Under the pieces are notes generated by a model, which saw only the letters and a program-made list of their open reading frames with translations, did not search any database and was not told where the DNA came from. This document shows, piece after piece, positions 12,699 through 23,759 of a DNA stretch of 64,000 nt. Source of the stretch: Leucocoprinus leucothites (lineage: Eukaryota > Basidiomycota > Agaricomycetes > Agaricales > Agaricaceae); contig JAACJO010000006.1 of assembly GCA_013368445.1 (NCBI GenBank), positions 1,364,001-1,428,000 on the forward strand, in the 5' to 3' direction. The translations under genes were made by a program, and so were the position numbers. Numbering within the stretch: position 1 is the first letter of the stretch; each line of letters starts with the position of its first letter.

Positions 12699-12995
12699 TC
12701 ACTTGGAAGGACAACAATTGTAGACCGGATGTTCTGGCTTGCCGGTTTGAACTTGCATTCCAGCATTTCGATACACATTGGGGGAGTGGAAGAGGGAGGA
12801 GGCATAGAGTTTGGTTGAACCGAAGATGAGGGAGACGTCGGTTGAGGGGTCCATGAGGTTGCCGGAGGAGTCCATAGAGAACGCGGGTTCATCTCCGCGC
12901 TGCTTGTCCCAATCCCAAGCATTAATCGCCATATCGTCACCCCCCGTAAGGACGATCGGTGTAGTAGGATGTACGGTCAGACATCAGATATGATC
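12699..12995 (-). pseudogene. WD40 gene remnant resembling coatomer beta' (COPI, SEC27)
   Basis: Read on the minus strand, 12995-12903 gives D-H-I-stop-C-L-T followed by VHPTTPIVLTGGDDMAINAW and DWDKQ. This resembles the WD repeat of COPI beta' subunits, where the usual text is DYIRCLTVHP and WDWDKGW. The TGA at 12984-12986 sits where Arg is expected, consistent with a CGA-to-TGA transition. Beyond DWDKQ the open frame continues to 12699 with sequence I do not recognise (contains NLMDPSTDVSLIFGSTKLYA), so this may be a fusion of unrelated fragments. It lies inside the insertion that splits duplicated unit 2. The match is from memory of the family and covers about 30 residues only. Confidence 0.45.
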
Positions 12996-14200
12996 TGAGT
13001 AAGCTCCTAAGGTGGCGACGTTTCGTCAACGAAAATCCGTGTCTCCAGCCTCGATTGACGGTACAAATCTGTCACCGTACTCTTGACTTGGACTACTGTC
13101 GCTGGCGTGCGCCCGGGAGTCAGGGGAGGCAGTCGAACCTCCAAATATTGGACGTATCCAGATCCTGCTGTGAAGCGAACAGATGCTTGTCAAATCGCAA
13201 GATTTTGTTCTGGCCTGAGCACCGTGATGGCGATGTTGAAAGATGTTCGCCTTACTCACTGTCGTGCAGTCGAGGGGTGCGTAAGCGGACATGCGAAGGG
13301 AAGTCTCGTCCAACTTCTCTTGCACCACCACCACCAAGAGTCATCGCAGCTGCTCCTCGAGCTATGTGGATCCCAAAGTTTTGACACCTGCTCTATGCGC
13401 CGTTCAATGAGTCACACTATACGCTGGCGCATCAAATAGCCACAAAAATTTGAGTGCATCAGACTCTGAGGGAATCCCCGCTCTTGAAAGGTGTAGACAG
13501 TCCAGCTTCGTCAATTATAGTCGGTCGAGTGCTTCATAGTGGCGTGGGTGATTAGGGCTAATAGTATTGTTAGCACACAAAGAATGAACCGGTAAGACTG
13601 AGTACATACCTTGAGAATAAACCACATACTGAGCCCGAGCACCAGGCTCACCTGGATAGTGCCGATGATGTTAGCGAAAGAAGATCAATGGCCATGCATA
13701 GGTAAACGGTAAACGTCTCATCGTGTTGACTTACTCACGGTCCCCTAGATCCCCCTTTGTGCCTACCCTACAGTGAGAGATGAGGCCGACAACGAGCAAA
13801 CAGTAGACCCATCATACTATTTTACCCCCAACAATTGACATGTCATGTTTCGTAATTTTTACTGACGCGTAATCAATTGTGTTGTAGACTGATTGCACTC
13901 TAAAATTCAAAACTAGAATCTAGCCCCTTGTACACAATTGATTTGTGTGACAACCTGACCTCTGTAGTTGTGATGACAAGGACTGCTAAAGGTCCAAAGG
14001 CAGAAGGTGATATCTAAGGACTTAAAGGAAGACCACTCCGAATTGACCTCAGCCATATACGGTAGCATTAGGCATGGATTTGTCATTGGTGCCTTGGTGC
14101 TAAGTGTCGTTTTCTATTCCTGAATTTACGACATGGAGGTTATTTTTGCGGGGGGATAATCAAACCTGAAGCATCACTACGAACAAGAACGAATCTTATT
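12996..14200. other. inserted DNA without a supported gene
   Basis: Part of the DNA that splits duplicated unit 2. The minus strand at about 13540-13710 reads ANIIGTIQVSLVLGLSMWFI followed, after a plausible intron, by a short tail and a stop. This looks like the end of a membrane-protein gene, but nothing supports the rest. The remainder shows no coherent frame. Confidence 0.35.
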
Positions 14201-14388
14201 GGGAGGTCGGGAATTATCTACTCAGGCAGGAGTTATAATAGAGCAGGAATATAGAACTAGGGCATAGCTAGTCCCTAGTAGGGGTCTGGTAGCGGCGGTG
14301 TAGCGGCAACGTGGAGGTATTGTAGCGGAACTGTAGCGGCACTGTAGCGGCCATATAGCGATAGGGAGCGGTAAATTCTGGACCTCCC
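14201..14388. mobile_element. small inverted-repeat element (MITE-like) with an 11-bp tandem repeat core
   Basis: The ends are imperfect inverted repeats: GGGAGGTCGGGAATT at 14201-14215, and the complement of AATTCTGGACCTCCC at 14374-14388. Total length is 188 bp with no coding capacity. The interior carries an 11-bp tandem repeat. It sits exactly at the right edge of the DNA inserted in duplicated unit 2. A target-site duplication is not clear. Confidence 0.5.
14289..14376 (+). repeat. 11-bp tandem repeat, about eight units (GTAGCGGNNNN)
   Basis: Eight consecutive 11-base units begin GTAGCGG with variation: GTAGCGGCGGT, GTAGCGGCAAC, GTGGAGGTATT, GTAGCGGAACT, GTAGCGGCACT, GTAGCGGCCAT, ATAGCGATAGG, GAGCGGTAAAT. 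The first seven bases are conserved and the last four vary. The array lies inside the inverted-repeat element. Confidence 0.8.
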
Positions 14389-14479
14389 GATTGCACAGGG
14401 GAAACAAACATCGCAAATAACACCCATGCAAGGACCGGCACAAAATATCAGGTCGTTGGAACCTGACTGGACGGTTGAT

Positions 14480-17400
14480 CTAGTTTTGATCGCTTGTAGG
14501 AGACTGTGGCTCAGAAAGCTGTTCGGAATCATCGCCATCGTAGTCTCCGCGGTGATTCGTGTCAAATGTGTAAGGGAGAGGAACTTCTCTGGTGACGCGG
14601 TACTGGTCCATGTTACCAAGATGCTCGTTCTCCAATCGATCTGAACAGAATATCAGTGAGTGTTGTCGGTGGACCCGTCTCCAGATATATACTCACAGAA
14701 GTTCCATTGGACTCGACGCAACATCTCCAGAAATCCAACAATAAACGTGCGAATCAGTGTATTTGGACCTTCTTCTGGTATGTATATCACCCAGGCAAAC
14801 CGGATAAGACAATTGGTCACCTGGAGAAATCAGATGTCAACTACATTAGGCGACGAATCTCGACAAGAGACTCACGATAGCGAAATAATACAACTGGGAT
14901 AGGAGTCAGACCCTCCACTTCTAATTATCTAGTGTGGGAAACTCACATATATGTGGTTGGAATAACCTAGTTCATCTCGCAGGAAAAAATGTTTAGCACG
15001 AGTTCGAAGCAGGGACCAATCCATCAATAGGTCCTGAAGAAGATCAGCCTGAGCTAGCACCATGCGGAGTGGCGAGCAGAAAATCCTTACCCAGCAGGTA
15101 GCGTATGTGGAGGCAATTGTCGCAAAGACAAGCCATAGTACAAACCACCCGTTATAGTGCGTTTCTGTCATGAACTGAGCTCAACTGGGTACGAAGAGTG
15201 TGCTATTAGACCTCACCTCGGTGTCGCCAGAGGTAATAGAAAAGATAGTTTACAATTCCTGATCCATACTTTCCGGCCTATGATGATATCAGTCTAGCTT
15301 GAAAGACGAGAAATGGATGTAGAGATGCTCGCGTTAATCAAATGCGTGACCAAGCTAGAATCCACATAACGCTTGATGCTTTGAACCAAGCGGATCAGTG
15401 ACGGCAAAGAGGCAAGGATGAAAGCAGCTGGCCAGGCACTCGACCGACTCGTGCAGGCCTCCCAACCTCCTTGATAACCGTTGGCGTAGACACAAACAAA
15501 CATGTACAGGTTGGATAGGGTGAACACCAAGCTGCAGAACTGATCGCTGGATAATTATTACACATTAGATACCATTCAGGACGTTCAGAAGGTCTGATTA
15601 CCCCATCCAGAAATCAGCGAACTAAGAGATGTTGCATTAGTCCAACATGAGCCTACCAGCGAGAGGTATAAAATGCCCACTTCAACATGTCGAATGCCAG
15701 ACATGAAAAGCCTACTAACAATCCTCAGAAACCAGGACCTGGATGAGCGGAATAGGAGCGGTAATGGGTTAAATAATATTGCAGCAGTAAGAGCGAGCCA
15801 GACAAGGGGCCATATTGTTGGTGAAACGTGCGGAGATCCAGCGCGAGAAAAAGACAGCCAGAAAGCACAGCACAAGGACGCAAATAGGAAGCTCGGAATC
15901 TATTATCAGAGTCAGTATGATATCTCGTCGCGCTCGGTCGAGAACTCGCCTCGTAGTATTCTCGATAGTCCATACGACTTCGAACATCCAATTCTAGAAA
16001 GAGAACGTCAGCAGGTATCCAACACTAGGTAAATATTGCTTGCACCCACCAAAGATGAAGGTGTAGTTCACGCGACTCCGCGCCCAGACAAGGAGATTGA
16101 GCCCAATGAGTATAGAGAATACAACAGGAATGAGAAATATGCCATAAAAATATAGCAGAGCATCCCAGTCAGGAATTTGTTCACGCGTTTCTTCCAGAAA
16201 ACCTGATAGTGGCCTGTGAACTCAGAAGGTGTTTGGCGAGAGAACCGGCGCACTATAATATAGACCTGAAGCCAAGGCAGGAATGGCTGCTCCAATCAAG
16301 ATTCCAGAACGGAGTGTGCTGAAATGGTGAGTTTTTGTTCGAATACCTCCACGGAGACGATCCATAGCCTTCTTTGAGTTGCCACGGACTTTCCGCAGAA
16401 TGAGGTTGGGCTCGGTTTTATAAGAACGAGAAACGTACAAAAGGTCTGCGCATATAGCTCTTGCATCTCCTTCATCATTTGTTGGAGCGCACTGTCGGAG
16501 CCTAATGCGCTTTGATCAACCTAAATTCCTCCGTGAACCTCTAAGCATCTGTACGATTTTGGACTGCTCTACCTTCTCAGCCATATACTGATCTTGGGTT
16601 CGGATCTGTGACATTATAAGTGAGAATCAATATGATACCCGTGATCACTAAGTAACATGCCTTGGTCACTTTATCAAATTTCTTCAAAGCCTTACGGAAA
16701 CCGGTCAAATTTAATATCTGTGGACCGATTCTGAGATAATTCTTCAATTTGATCATACTTTCATCCACGTACTCGATAGTTGAGCAGCAACTCCAAGCCT
16801 CTGAAATCATTTTTGAGCTCTACGGACAACTGGTGGCGCCAAGGAAGGAATCTCTTAGGTGGCGCATATGGATGGAAACCTACCGATAGTGTTCTAAAAC
16901 AGCCTTCTTGAGCTTCTTCCTTGCATGCAGGTAATAATCCAGATCGGAAAAACGAGGCTGACCAGGCCTTCCTGCTTCCTGGAAACTACTAGTTTTGGCC
17001 TTTTCCGTTTCATTGCTGGGGCCGACATGGGCAATAGAAGACACAGGATTCAGCATTGGAAGCCGACCTGACGCAGCCTTCCCTTTCTTTGTGGTAGTGG
17101 ACTAAGTGAACGGTCCCTTCTTGCAGGGATTGAACGTACTGGTGATGCTATTGGCTTACTGGCGTCTGCCTGAGAATTGGTGGCAGACATATCTATGACT
17201 GGATGCCGCCGAAGCTTGAGTTTGAGAGCAGTCGTAGCTGAGGAGCTCCAGCCTTTTGCATTGTTCTCATTCGCTTCCTAAGTGAGCAGAGCTATGAATT
17301 TTGCGACTTCAGGGCTCCCCCAGGCTCATAGAAAAACTCACATGTACGAATTTTCTGTGATTGTGAAATTCGTGCAGTTGTTTCTGAAGTAGTTGCGTTC

Positions 17401-18151
17401 GAAGAAGCAGCACTTTTTCCCGACTTGAATAGAAGGACTCGACTTTATCCAGTTGAGCATCAAGATAATGAAAAAACGACGCTTCTTGAGGCGTCAAGTG
17501 GGTCAAAAGCTCATGTAATGGGAGGACGGCCATAGGGTTGATCGGTCGCGATTGTGGCCCATTCACTAGTGCATGGTGTTAAAAAAAAGTGGAACAATCA
17601 ACACGTGGGTTCTTACGGTTGGAGAGTGCCTGTGTCTTTGACCGTTTGATACTAGGGATCGCTGATTGAGCCATTGTGGTTCTCTTTGACCAAGTTGACC
17701 CCCTTCGCCGAGTCAGCTGTGGGCTTGCTCGCTCATGTGTTCTAGGAGCAGTATCGGTAGGAGGAATGCTCGAGGAGCTAGTTTTAGAGGGGGTTTCTGA
17801 GTCAGTATCTTCCGTGTGAGCATTTGAGGCTCGTTCTTCATTGAGACTGTGGCGCGGTACAGAGGGACCGCCTAGTTGAACAGCCTCTATCTGGGCTTGA
17901 CGAATAGCAGTGATGTGTTTTTTCAATCCTCGGTAATCTCTGTCCTCGTTAGGGCGAAAGGCGTGTAATCATTTGAAAAACATACATGTAAGCCCGTTTC
18001 CATTCAGGAGTCTAGCAAGCGGTAAATACAGCGACCCCTGTGTTTGTACAAGAACCTACCTGGGTATCCCGAAGGTACCTAGCCACAATTCGATCAGCCA
18101 GTTGCCATGTTACAGCTAAAGAGACCGGAAGACGCACTTCGCAAACTTCAT
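14480..18151 (-). CDS. SPX-EXS domain protein (SYG1/XPR1 family), copy 2
   Basis: Paralogue of the gene at 8263-11929, with the same exon layout and order of motifs. It starts MKFAKYLRDTQTPEWKRAYI, continues with SPX motifs (TPQEASFFHYLDAQLDKVES, ILNLTGFRKALKKFDKVTK) and the EXS domain (THHFSTLRSGILIGAAIPAL, WPLVWLALTAAILFNPLPLL, DQYRVTREVPLPYAF), and stops at 14480. The linker between SPX and EXS, around 17040-17090, is open here where copy 1 has a TAG. The GC-donor introns are conserved (GCGAGT at 15949). Differences from copy 1 are scattered point changes and small indels that keep frame, so both copies seem to be under constraint. Likely role as for copy 1: a polytopic membrane protein of phosphate homeostasis or signalling. 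Confidence 0.85.
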
Positions 18152-18393
18152 TTTGAACTGTGGAACTAATCAGCGGTGCCAGTGAACACTGAAAAGTGGC
18201 AAAGTTCTCGCTGTGGCAACATTTATTGTCACCTCTTTTCTACTCCCCGACCGAATGACATTATAGGCAGGCAAGCTCCTCGATCACAAATATGCGGTAG
18301 GTACCAACAAATAAGTACTTACCAGGACATGGAGGAACATGATTGTAAACCTGCGCACACGACATTCATCCTAGCTGACTCAACATCAACGTA

Positions 18394-19685
18394 CTGTACC
18401 GGTGGCAACACCTTCCGGTGCGTTACGCCACCCAGCGAGTGTGCTGTAGCACCGGTGACAGGCACCTGCAGGACCTGAATCTTACACCACGGACACCAGC
18501 AAATGAGCCCATAATACCAAATTGATCTTGACGAAGATGACATGCTGAAGCGCTAAGGTTCGTTAAGGTTATACCCTCAACCAACGACCGGAAGTGGCTT
18601 AGATCACTGCTATTCCACCAAAGGTGTAAGATATGACCAGCACCACAATGGTAATCCCTTTGAAGAAACCGCAAAGCCTACTTTGCATGTCGGACACTTC
18701 GGGAGATAGGCCTGCCAGTATCATCGCGAGTTTGGAGTAAATGGTAGAGGAACTGGTCACAAGACCACTTGCAGTCCCCGATGCCATCGAATACTGTGCA
18801 TAGCCTTTCGTCTACGGAGCGATGTGCCGTGTAGAGACGCTTCACCGACGAGGAACAAGGGAGTTCATAGTCAGCCAGCTGTTTGCATGACTGGGAAACT
18901 TTGGTGGAGGATAGACTTGAGGAGTAGCGATGGGAACGTTCTCCTTTCCCGGGCCAGGCTTGAACGTTGAGCGCTGCGCTAACCGGTGTGGCGTACATAG
19001 TTTAGCGTATTTGGGAGTTGGCGTTGAAGGGGAACGGGAATTGAGATAGGTTTATCACATTCGCTGGTGTTTGGGGGACGGTCCCGTGGCAGGCGGCATT
19101 GGTGAGTCGCAACGAAATCGCGACATAGAAGACTTCATCGCGAGAGCAGGCGCCTCGCCGAAGGTAGGGCCGTACGCCATGAGCAAGGCTCATTGATCTC
19201 ATGCTTCGCGTCTCTGTTGAAAAGGCCAACCCCCGTGTCTGGGACGCGACGGAAACCAGACCCCCACTAAGCGTGTTACATCAAAGATCACAAAAATACA
19301 CCAGCTGAGTCTGACTACGGGAGACTAGCTTTTGGGGCCACCAACTGGCACCAGGAAAGGGCTTTGTAACCAAAGAGCAGGGAGAGAGGACCTTGGATGT
19401 TGTACAAGTGCTTCGGTGTGCCTTGAAAAAAATAGGCCCATGTGATTGCGAGTTAGTAGATAACTGAGGCAATTTTGTCCTACTTGAGAATATTTGGGTT
19501 CATATGGATGATGAAGCACCGCGGAATGGTACTTTGCCACTTCGTGACTCTCGATTAAGCGCCCAATTTGCGACCCTTTTGTGTATCAACATGACCCGCG
19601 TGATGTGTTATTTTGATGGAAATAGGCAACTTCCACGATTCTGCGTCATTTCTGCGTTAAGTTGCCACCATACAGCCCGGTACAG
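18394..19685. mobile_element. DNA transposon-like element with CTGTACCGG inverted ends and TA duplication
   Basis: The element interrupts the duplicated 5' flank of SPX-EXS copy 2; the uninterrupted version is at about 12130-12175. The left end reads CTGTACCGGTGGCAAC. The right end, read in complement, is CTGTACCGGGC, then TGTATGG, then TGGCAAC. TA flanks both sides (18392-18393, 19686-19687), as in Tc1/mariner-type insertions. It is 1292 bp long. The inside has only short minus-strand frames (for example 19002-19229, 18678-18998 and 18599-18787, the last with a hydrophobic end) and no recognisable transposase, so it is probably non-autonomous or decayed. The superfamily assignment is an inference from the TA site alone. 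Confidence 0.6.
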
Positions 19686-19853
19686 TAAGTACATAATTAC
19701 TGTTCTTGCAAATTGCGCCCTACTATTTGACCTTCTGCCTCTCCACCCCCTTTGCAAGACTTAATCTCACGTTAACACCGGATTCAACGACCAATTTAGA
19801 CCCAAGTTTCACAACTCACGGCATCTGTTTGCAATGGGGCAGAATCAAGGAGA

Positions 19854-20910
19854 TAATTCTGGAAATGCATACTTAACGGGCGGGCCTTGATATTGACCCC
19901 CACCGAGTGTGTCAGACCTCAAATCAGATCCGATACTCACCATCCTTCGTTCTCGATAGCGCCACAAACCTGCCGCAGCGGAAAGGCCTGCACGTGTATA
20001 AAAGTTCACAGTATCTTCTCTAGTGAGATCCAACGTAATTGTAGGTCATCCAATGGCGTTGGGAATATTGAACCAGCGGGTTTATGTATCGTGGTTAACT
20101 CTATCAGGACTTCCGACTATCGCATGTTAGAAACCACCGCCCCCAAAATTCATGGACGTACTCCCCGGCCCTAGAAAGACTGTTGATTAATGATGTTACG
20201 ATCCATTTCTCGGAGCTACGTAGGTGCGATCTTTGCGGAGTACAGACTCATGGCCTGAGCTCGTGTGCTGCTCATATGTGAGGTTTGAACCTCACAGCTC
20301 ATGAAGCTCACTGTTGCACTCGAGGCTTGGTTAATTTCCGGTGATATTTCTTTCAGGGACGGTGGCGCTTTGAAATTCAAAATCAAACTACGTCTGCCAA
20401 GAGCAGGATTATTGCAGGACCAACCCGTCTTATCCGCAACTGTTCACGTCTGGGGTGATATTTCGGGACACTCAATTCTCTCGGGGTGCCAAGACCGCCC
20501 CCTGTTCATTCAACGAAACATTTTGACGGCGTCTGTATTTTCTCGTAAGTGCTCCAGTAACATTTGAAACGAGCTTTCGGTGGTGTTCCTTCAACTCGCT
20601 GATAACCAATCTCCAAATAACTCTACTAGACATCTAAGTCAGACTCCTTGCTACGTCAGTGACTTGCATCTTCATAACTGGGGAAACTCGAGATTGTAGT
20701 CACTTCTACTGCCCACCATTCAAACATTTCCCCCTCGTTCCGATCAACCCTCCCCAGCGTTGTAATGGAGTGATGGATATCTCAATTGGTAGCTGCACCA
20801 CGACTCGGACGTTTGGGGGAGATTGGGCGGAACTGTCGACATATAGCCGAAGGCTGACACTTATAAGAACCCTCGGTCTCGTATTGGTGCACCCATCCTC
20901 CTTGTCGACA
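19854..20910. other. intergenic; upstream of the Cys-rich secreted protein gene
   Basis: No supported gene. A minus-strand stretch at about 20040-19960 (contains AGLSAAAGLWRYRER) looks protein-like but has no start or partner exons that I can support. A perfect palindrome with 8-bp arms lies at 20277-20296. Confidence 0.4.
20862..20867 (+). promoter_or_regulatory. TATA-like box of the Cys-rich secreted protein gene
   Basis: TATAAG lies 44 bases upstream of the ATG at 20911, a usual spacing for a strongly expressed fungal secreted protein. Confidence 0.4.
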
Positions 20911-21598
20911 ATGTACAAGCTCCTCGCTACTGCTGTCTTCTTTGCCTTCTCCACCCAAGTTGCCCTCGGCGCTTTAGGAGCCGGCGAGACCTGTGTCACT
21001 ATTGCCGGCCCAACTAAGGTACACCATCCTCCAACTGTAGTCTATCGGTAGCTCTACTGACGATGAACCTAGGAAAAATGTACTCAAGTTCAATATCGTG
21101 CCTTTAACCAATCTTGCTGATCTCGCCATATCTATCAGGCGCTCGCGGTCTTAACTGCTGCTTTGTAGCCAATGATTTCTCGGTGTAAGTATCCACCGCA
21201 TCCTGGGGAGATTGTAAACTAACAAAGATTTAGTTGCCACAAGGGCGAATGTCCCACGCAATATATACCCGAGGGCGCTCTCTGTAATGAACTATCTAAA
21301 CCATTGTTTGCTCCCACTAACCTGCATCCCGTAGGTGCCGGCTTTGCGGGCCCTGTCGAAGTAAGTGGCAGCTTATGTTTTCAGATTTTCTCGACTAACA
21401 TCTTGTTTAGGGCGAATGTAATTGATGCCTCTGGAAACCTATTACCGTACAGTGTACTGATCAGCTAAAATTCGCTTAGGTTGGCCCGGTACGACATGCT
21501 GCAACCTTAGCCCGGACAACTCTGTGTAAGCTTGCGAACATTACCCCTCTTCCGATTCTAACGCGCTATGCATTAGTTGCTTGTCCGGTTGCCGATGA
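20911..21598 (+). CDS. small secreted cysteine-rich protein (about 126 aa, 12 Cys)
   Basis: The protein begins with a clear signal peptide (MYKLLATAVFFAFSTQVALG), cleaved probably after ALG. The mature part has 12 cysteines, including two adjacent pairs (NCCFV and TTCCNL), and ends VCLSGCR with a stop at 21596-21598. It is spread over six small exons. The introns I infer are 21019-21072, then ones ending before ARGLNCC, CHKGEC, GECWPG, WPGTTCC and CLSGCR; all keep frame. The even number of cysteines and the export signal suggest a disulfide-stabilised extracellular protein. It is not a hydrophobin: the eight-Cys spacing does not fit. The function is unknown; it could be a developmental or host/competitor-interaction protein, or a defence peptide. 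A TATA-like box stands 44 bases upstream. Confidence 0.65.
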
Positions 21599-21687
21599 GC
21601 AGGTCAGATTGAGCTTGCTTGATCCACTATGTATTCTAGTATACTCTGGAACTTTATGTTGTGCAGTTGTAAGAGCCCTGCTTATAT

Positions 21688-22761
21688 TTAACTTGCCTTC
21701 TCCCTCGCCACAGCATCTGCCATTTCTCCAAGAGTCTCAAACCTCCAGGTCCACCTTTGAATACCCTCTGGTGGCTCCCTACAAGTCACTGCGATCTGCC
21801 TGTCTATCCAGACACTATTTAAGCCTATGCGGTGCGCGGGCTCGTGGTCGTGTGTCAAGCTCTGCGCCACACTTAAGACCTTTGTCTTCACCTCTTCCTC
21901 GCTCAAGCCCAAATCCCCCAGCAATGCAGGATCAGACCTGACGCATTCCAAGACAGTTAGAAAGCCCTCTAATGAAGGCTTATAGCATTTCACATCTTGA
22001 GCAGTGAGAACAAGTGAGAAGGGAGAGTGTGAGTTCGGGGTTTCCTGGGGGTGCCAGTATCTCGTATAAAGTGGTTTAGCTTCCCCGCCAGTAGTGGAAG
22101 ATGTGGACGTGGAGGTTGGACTCGTGTAAATTGCGAGTTCTTCTGCGTTTGAAGTGGGATGTCCTAGAGAAAGTTTCGCGTGTGTGTAGCGGAAAGACTC
22201 ATGGTCAACGTTCGATAGGACAATCAATTTGTAGTCCTTGGCGAGTTCGCGAAGGGCTTCGGCGCTGTCGGGGAAGATGTTCCAGTTCTGGATAGACTTC
22301 CCGAAAGTAACATGAGGGTTCGATGCGGAAGTCGTTGTCCCAGACTGAGCAGAGGTGGATGGCACAGTAGAAGTACCGGTTGCGCCTGAGGACGTTACAG
22401 TGCTACCAGCTAAGGTCGAAAGAGACCCATCGCTCCCTGACTGAGCCTTCAGTCTGGCCTCTATAGTCTCAGATATCTTCGCAAGAAGATCTGAGTAAAG
22501 CATGTCCGGGAACTGCGCTTCGAGATCGTGCTCGACAGCTGCATATGCAGCCAGGACTTCCTTCCGTCCCCATTTCTGCGACTCTGGGTATTTATCGAGG
22601 ATCGGCTTGAGGGCATCATAGATACCTGACTCCCAATCCTGAAGAAACAGTTATCACGAATGATTGACCCCTTCAACAGGAGAAGTTCATACCGCGAGGG
22701 TGCCATATACATCAAAGACCAGAACTTTGTAGTCGGTCAGTTTGGGTCCAGTGCTTGTCAT
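21688..22761 (-). CDS. HAD-superfamily hydrolase, type II haloacid-dehalogenase-like
   Basis: Two exons with a 54-nt intron (22639-22692). The start reads MTSTGPKLTDYKVLVFDVYG followed by TLADWE, with the nucleophile Asp of motif I in FDVYGTLA. Later come LIVLSNVDHESF (motif II Ser), VKCYKPSLEGF (motif III Lys) and SLTHDHEPAHRIGLNSVWID (the HDHxPA and WID segment of fungal haloacid dehalogenase-like enzymes). All catalytic residues of the HAD fold are present. A Ser/Thr-rich linker of about 30 residues (around residue 95-130) and another near residue 170-185 lengthen it beyond usual family size. The substrate is not predictable; family members hydrolyse 2-haloacids or phosphate esters. It converges on the Cys-rich protein gene, 89 bp between stops. 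Confidence 0.82.
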
Positions 22762-23759
22762 TGCTGATCAGATTAAGTTCGCGGGCTTCAAAGGAGAGAT
22801 AATTGTCCAAACAGAATTTTTTGGATGTGTTTATATTGGCAGCTGGGTGCGTGAATGAATCCACAAGGGTACGGAGCCGCAGATCAGTTGACTTGACGTC
22901 ATCAGACCATTACAAACGACCGAATTTGGTTCCATCCCATTCCCGAGAAGCCTACTGCTCTCTGGGAATATCATCGAGAGAACTTAAACCCTCATCTTTG
23001 CTTCACTCAATACATCTTAACCCCTTTTGACCTTCCTCTCTGGCAATTCTCACAAGTTCTGAGTCAACGGCATGTTCGGGATGGCAAAAGAAATCAAGAA
23101 CTCGTCAATAACCTCAGCTACGTATGAGTCAAAGGTCGAAAATATAATGTGAGTGGTCTAAGTGAATCAGCTATTTTTCTTCGAATCGGAGTATTTTTAC
23201 TAACGTCAAGTTCAGAGGCACGAGGACATAAGCAGTGCTGATACACTTCTGTCAAAGGCTGACGTACGATAAACGCTCGCCAACACCACCGTTTCGCTGG
23301 GGCATAGTTTCCTCTGAGGGCGCACACCACCGAATGTTTACACAGGCCCTGATCAAGTGCTCGTCTGTGCTCGCCGTGCCTCAATGCTGTTAAGCATAGT
23401 TACACACGACTCGGACGACAGATGCCCTCCCTGGTCGCAATACTTTCTCCAGGTCCCTTTTCGGGTTCCTCTCCATTCGACTCCTCGTGAGATAAGACTT
23501 GGTCTTTTTCGGAATGCCGGACCGTTCAATCTTGACATTTAAGCTATTTAAGCTATCAACAACCTGCGACAAATATTTTGGTCTAATATCAATGAACCTG
23601 TCAATGAAATGTTGAATGCGAGGCAGTGTCCGACATTCTTCGACGCCTTTACCCCTGGTAGCCTAGGCTCCAAGTACGCCCTTTCCGGATTGACAGACTC
23701 GCGGGACGACTGGTTATAACTACTTGGACGTTCATACTCCTCGTTTCGAATTCCACAAC
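22762..23759. other. divergent promoter region between the HAD and GPCR genes
   Basis: About 1 kb without a supported gene. It contains a perfect CRE palindrome at 22894-22901. Confidence 0.5.
22894..22901. promoter_or_regulatory. CRE-type palindrome TGACGTCA
   Basis: The full 8-bp consensus for ATF/CREB-type bZIP factors lies 133 bp upstream of the HAD gene start. A single occurrence could be chance; it is functional only by inference. Confidence 0.35.

Larger units (their letters stand above)
12302..19853. repeat. tandem duplication, unit 2 (SPX-EXS gene copy 2, with two insertions)
   Basis: Second copy of the unit starting at 7812. It starts with the matching 3' flank (12302-12640), is interrupted by about 1.75 kb of unrelated DNA (about 12640-14395), resumes with the gene (14480-18151), is interrupted again by a 1292-bp element (18394-19685) and ends with the matching 5' flank to about 19853. 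Confidence 0.75.

Noticed and set aside
20210..20305. Possible tRNA (T-arm-like GAGGTTTGAACCTC with a partly matching upstream strand)
   Set aside because: No D-arm or anticodon arm can be formed, the acceptor stem is mismatched and no A/B box consensus fits.
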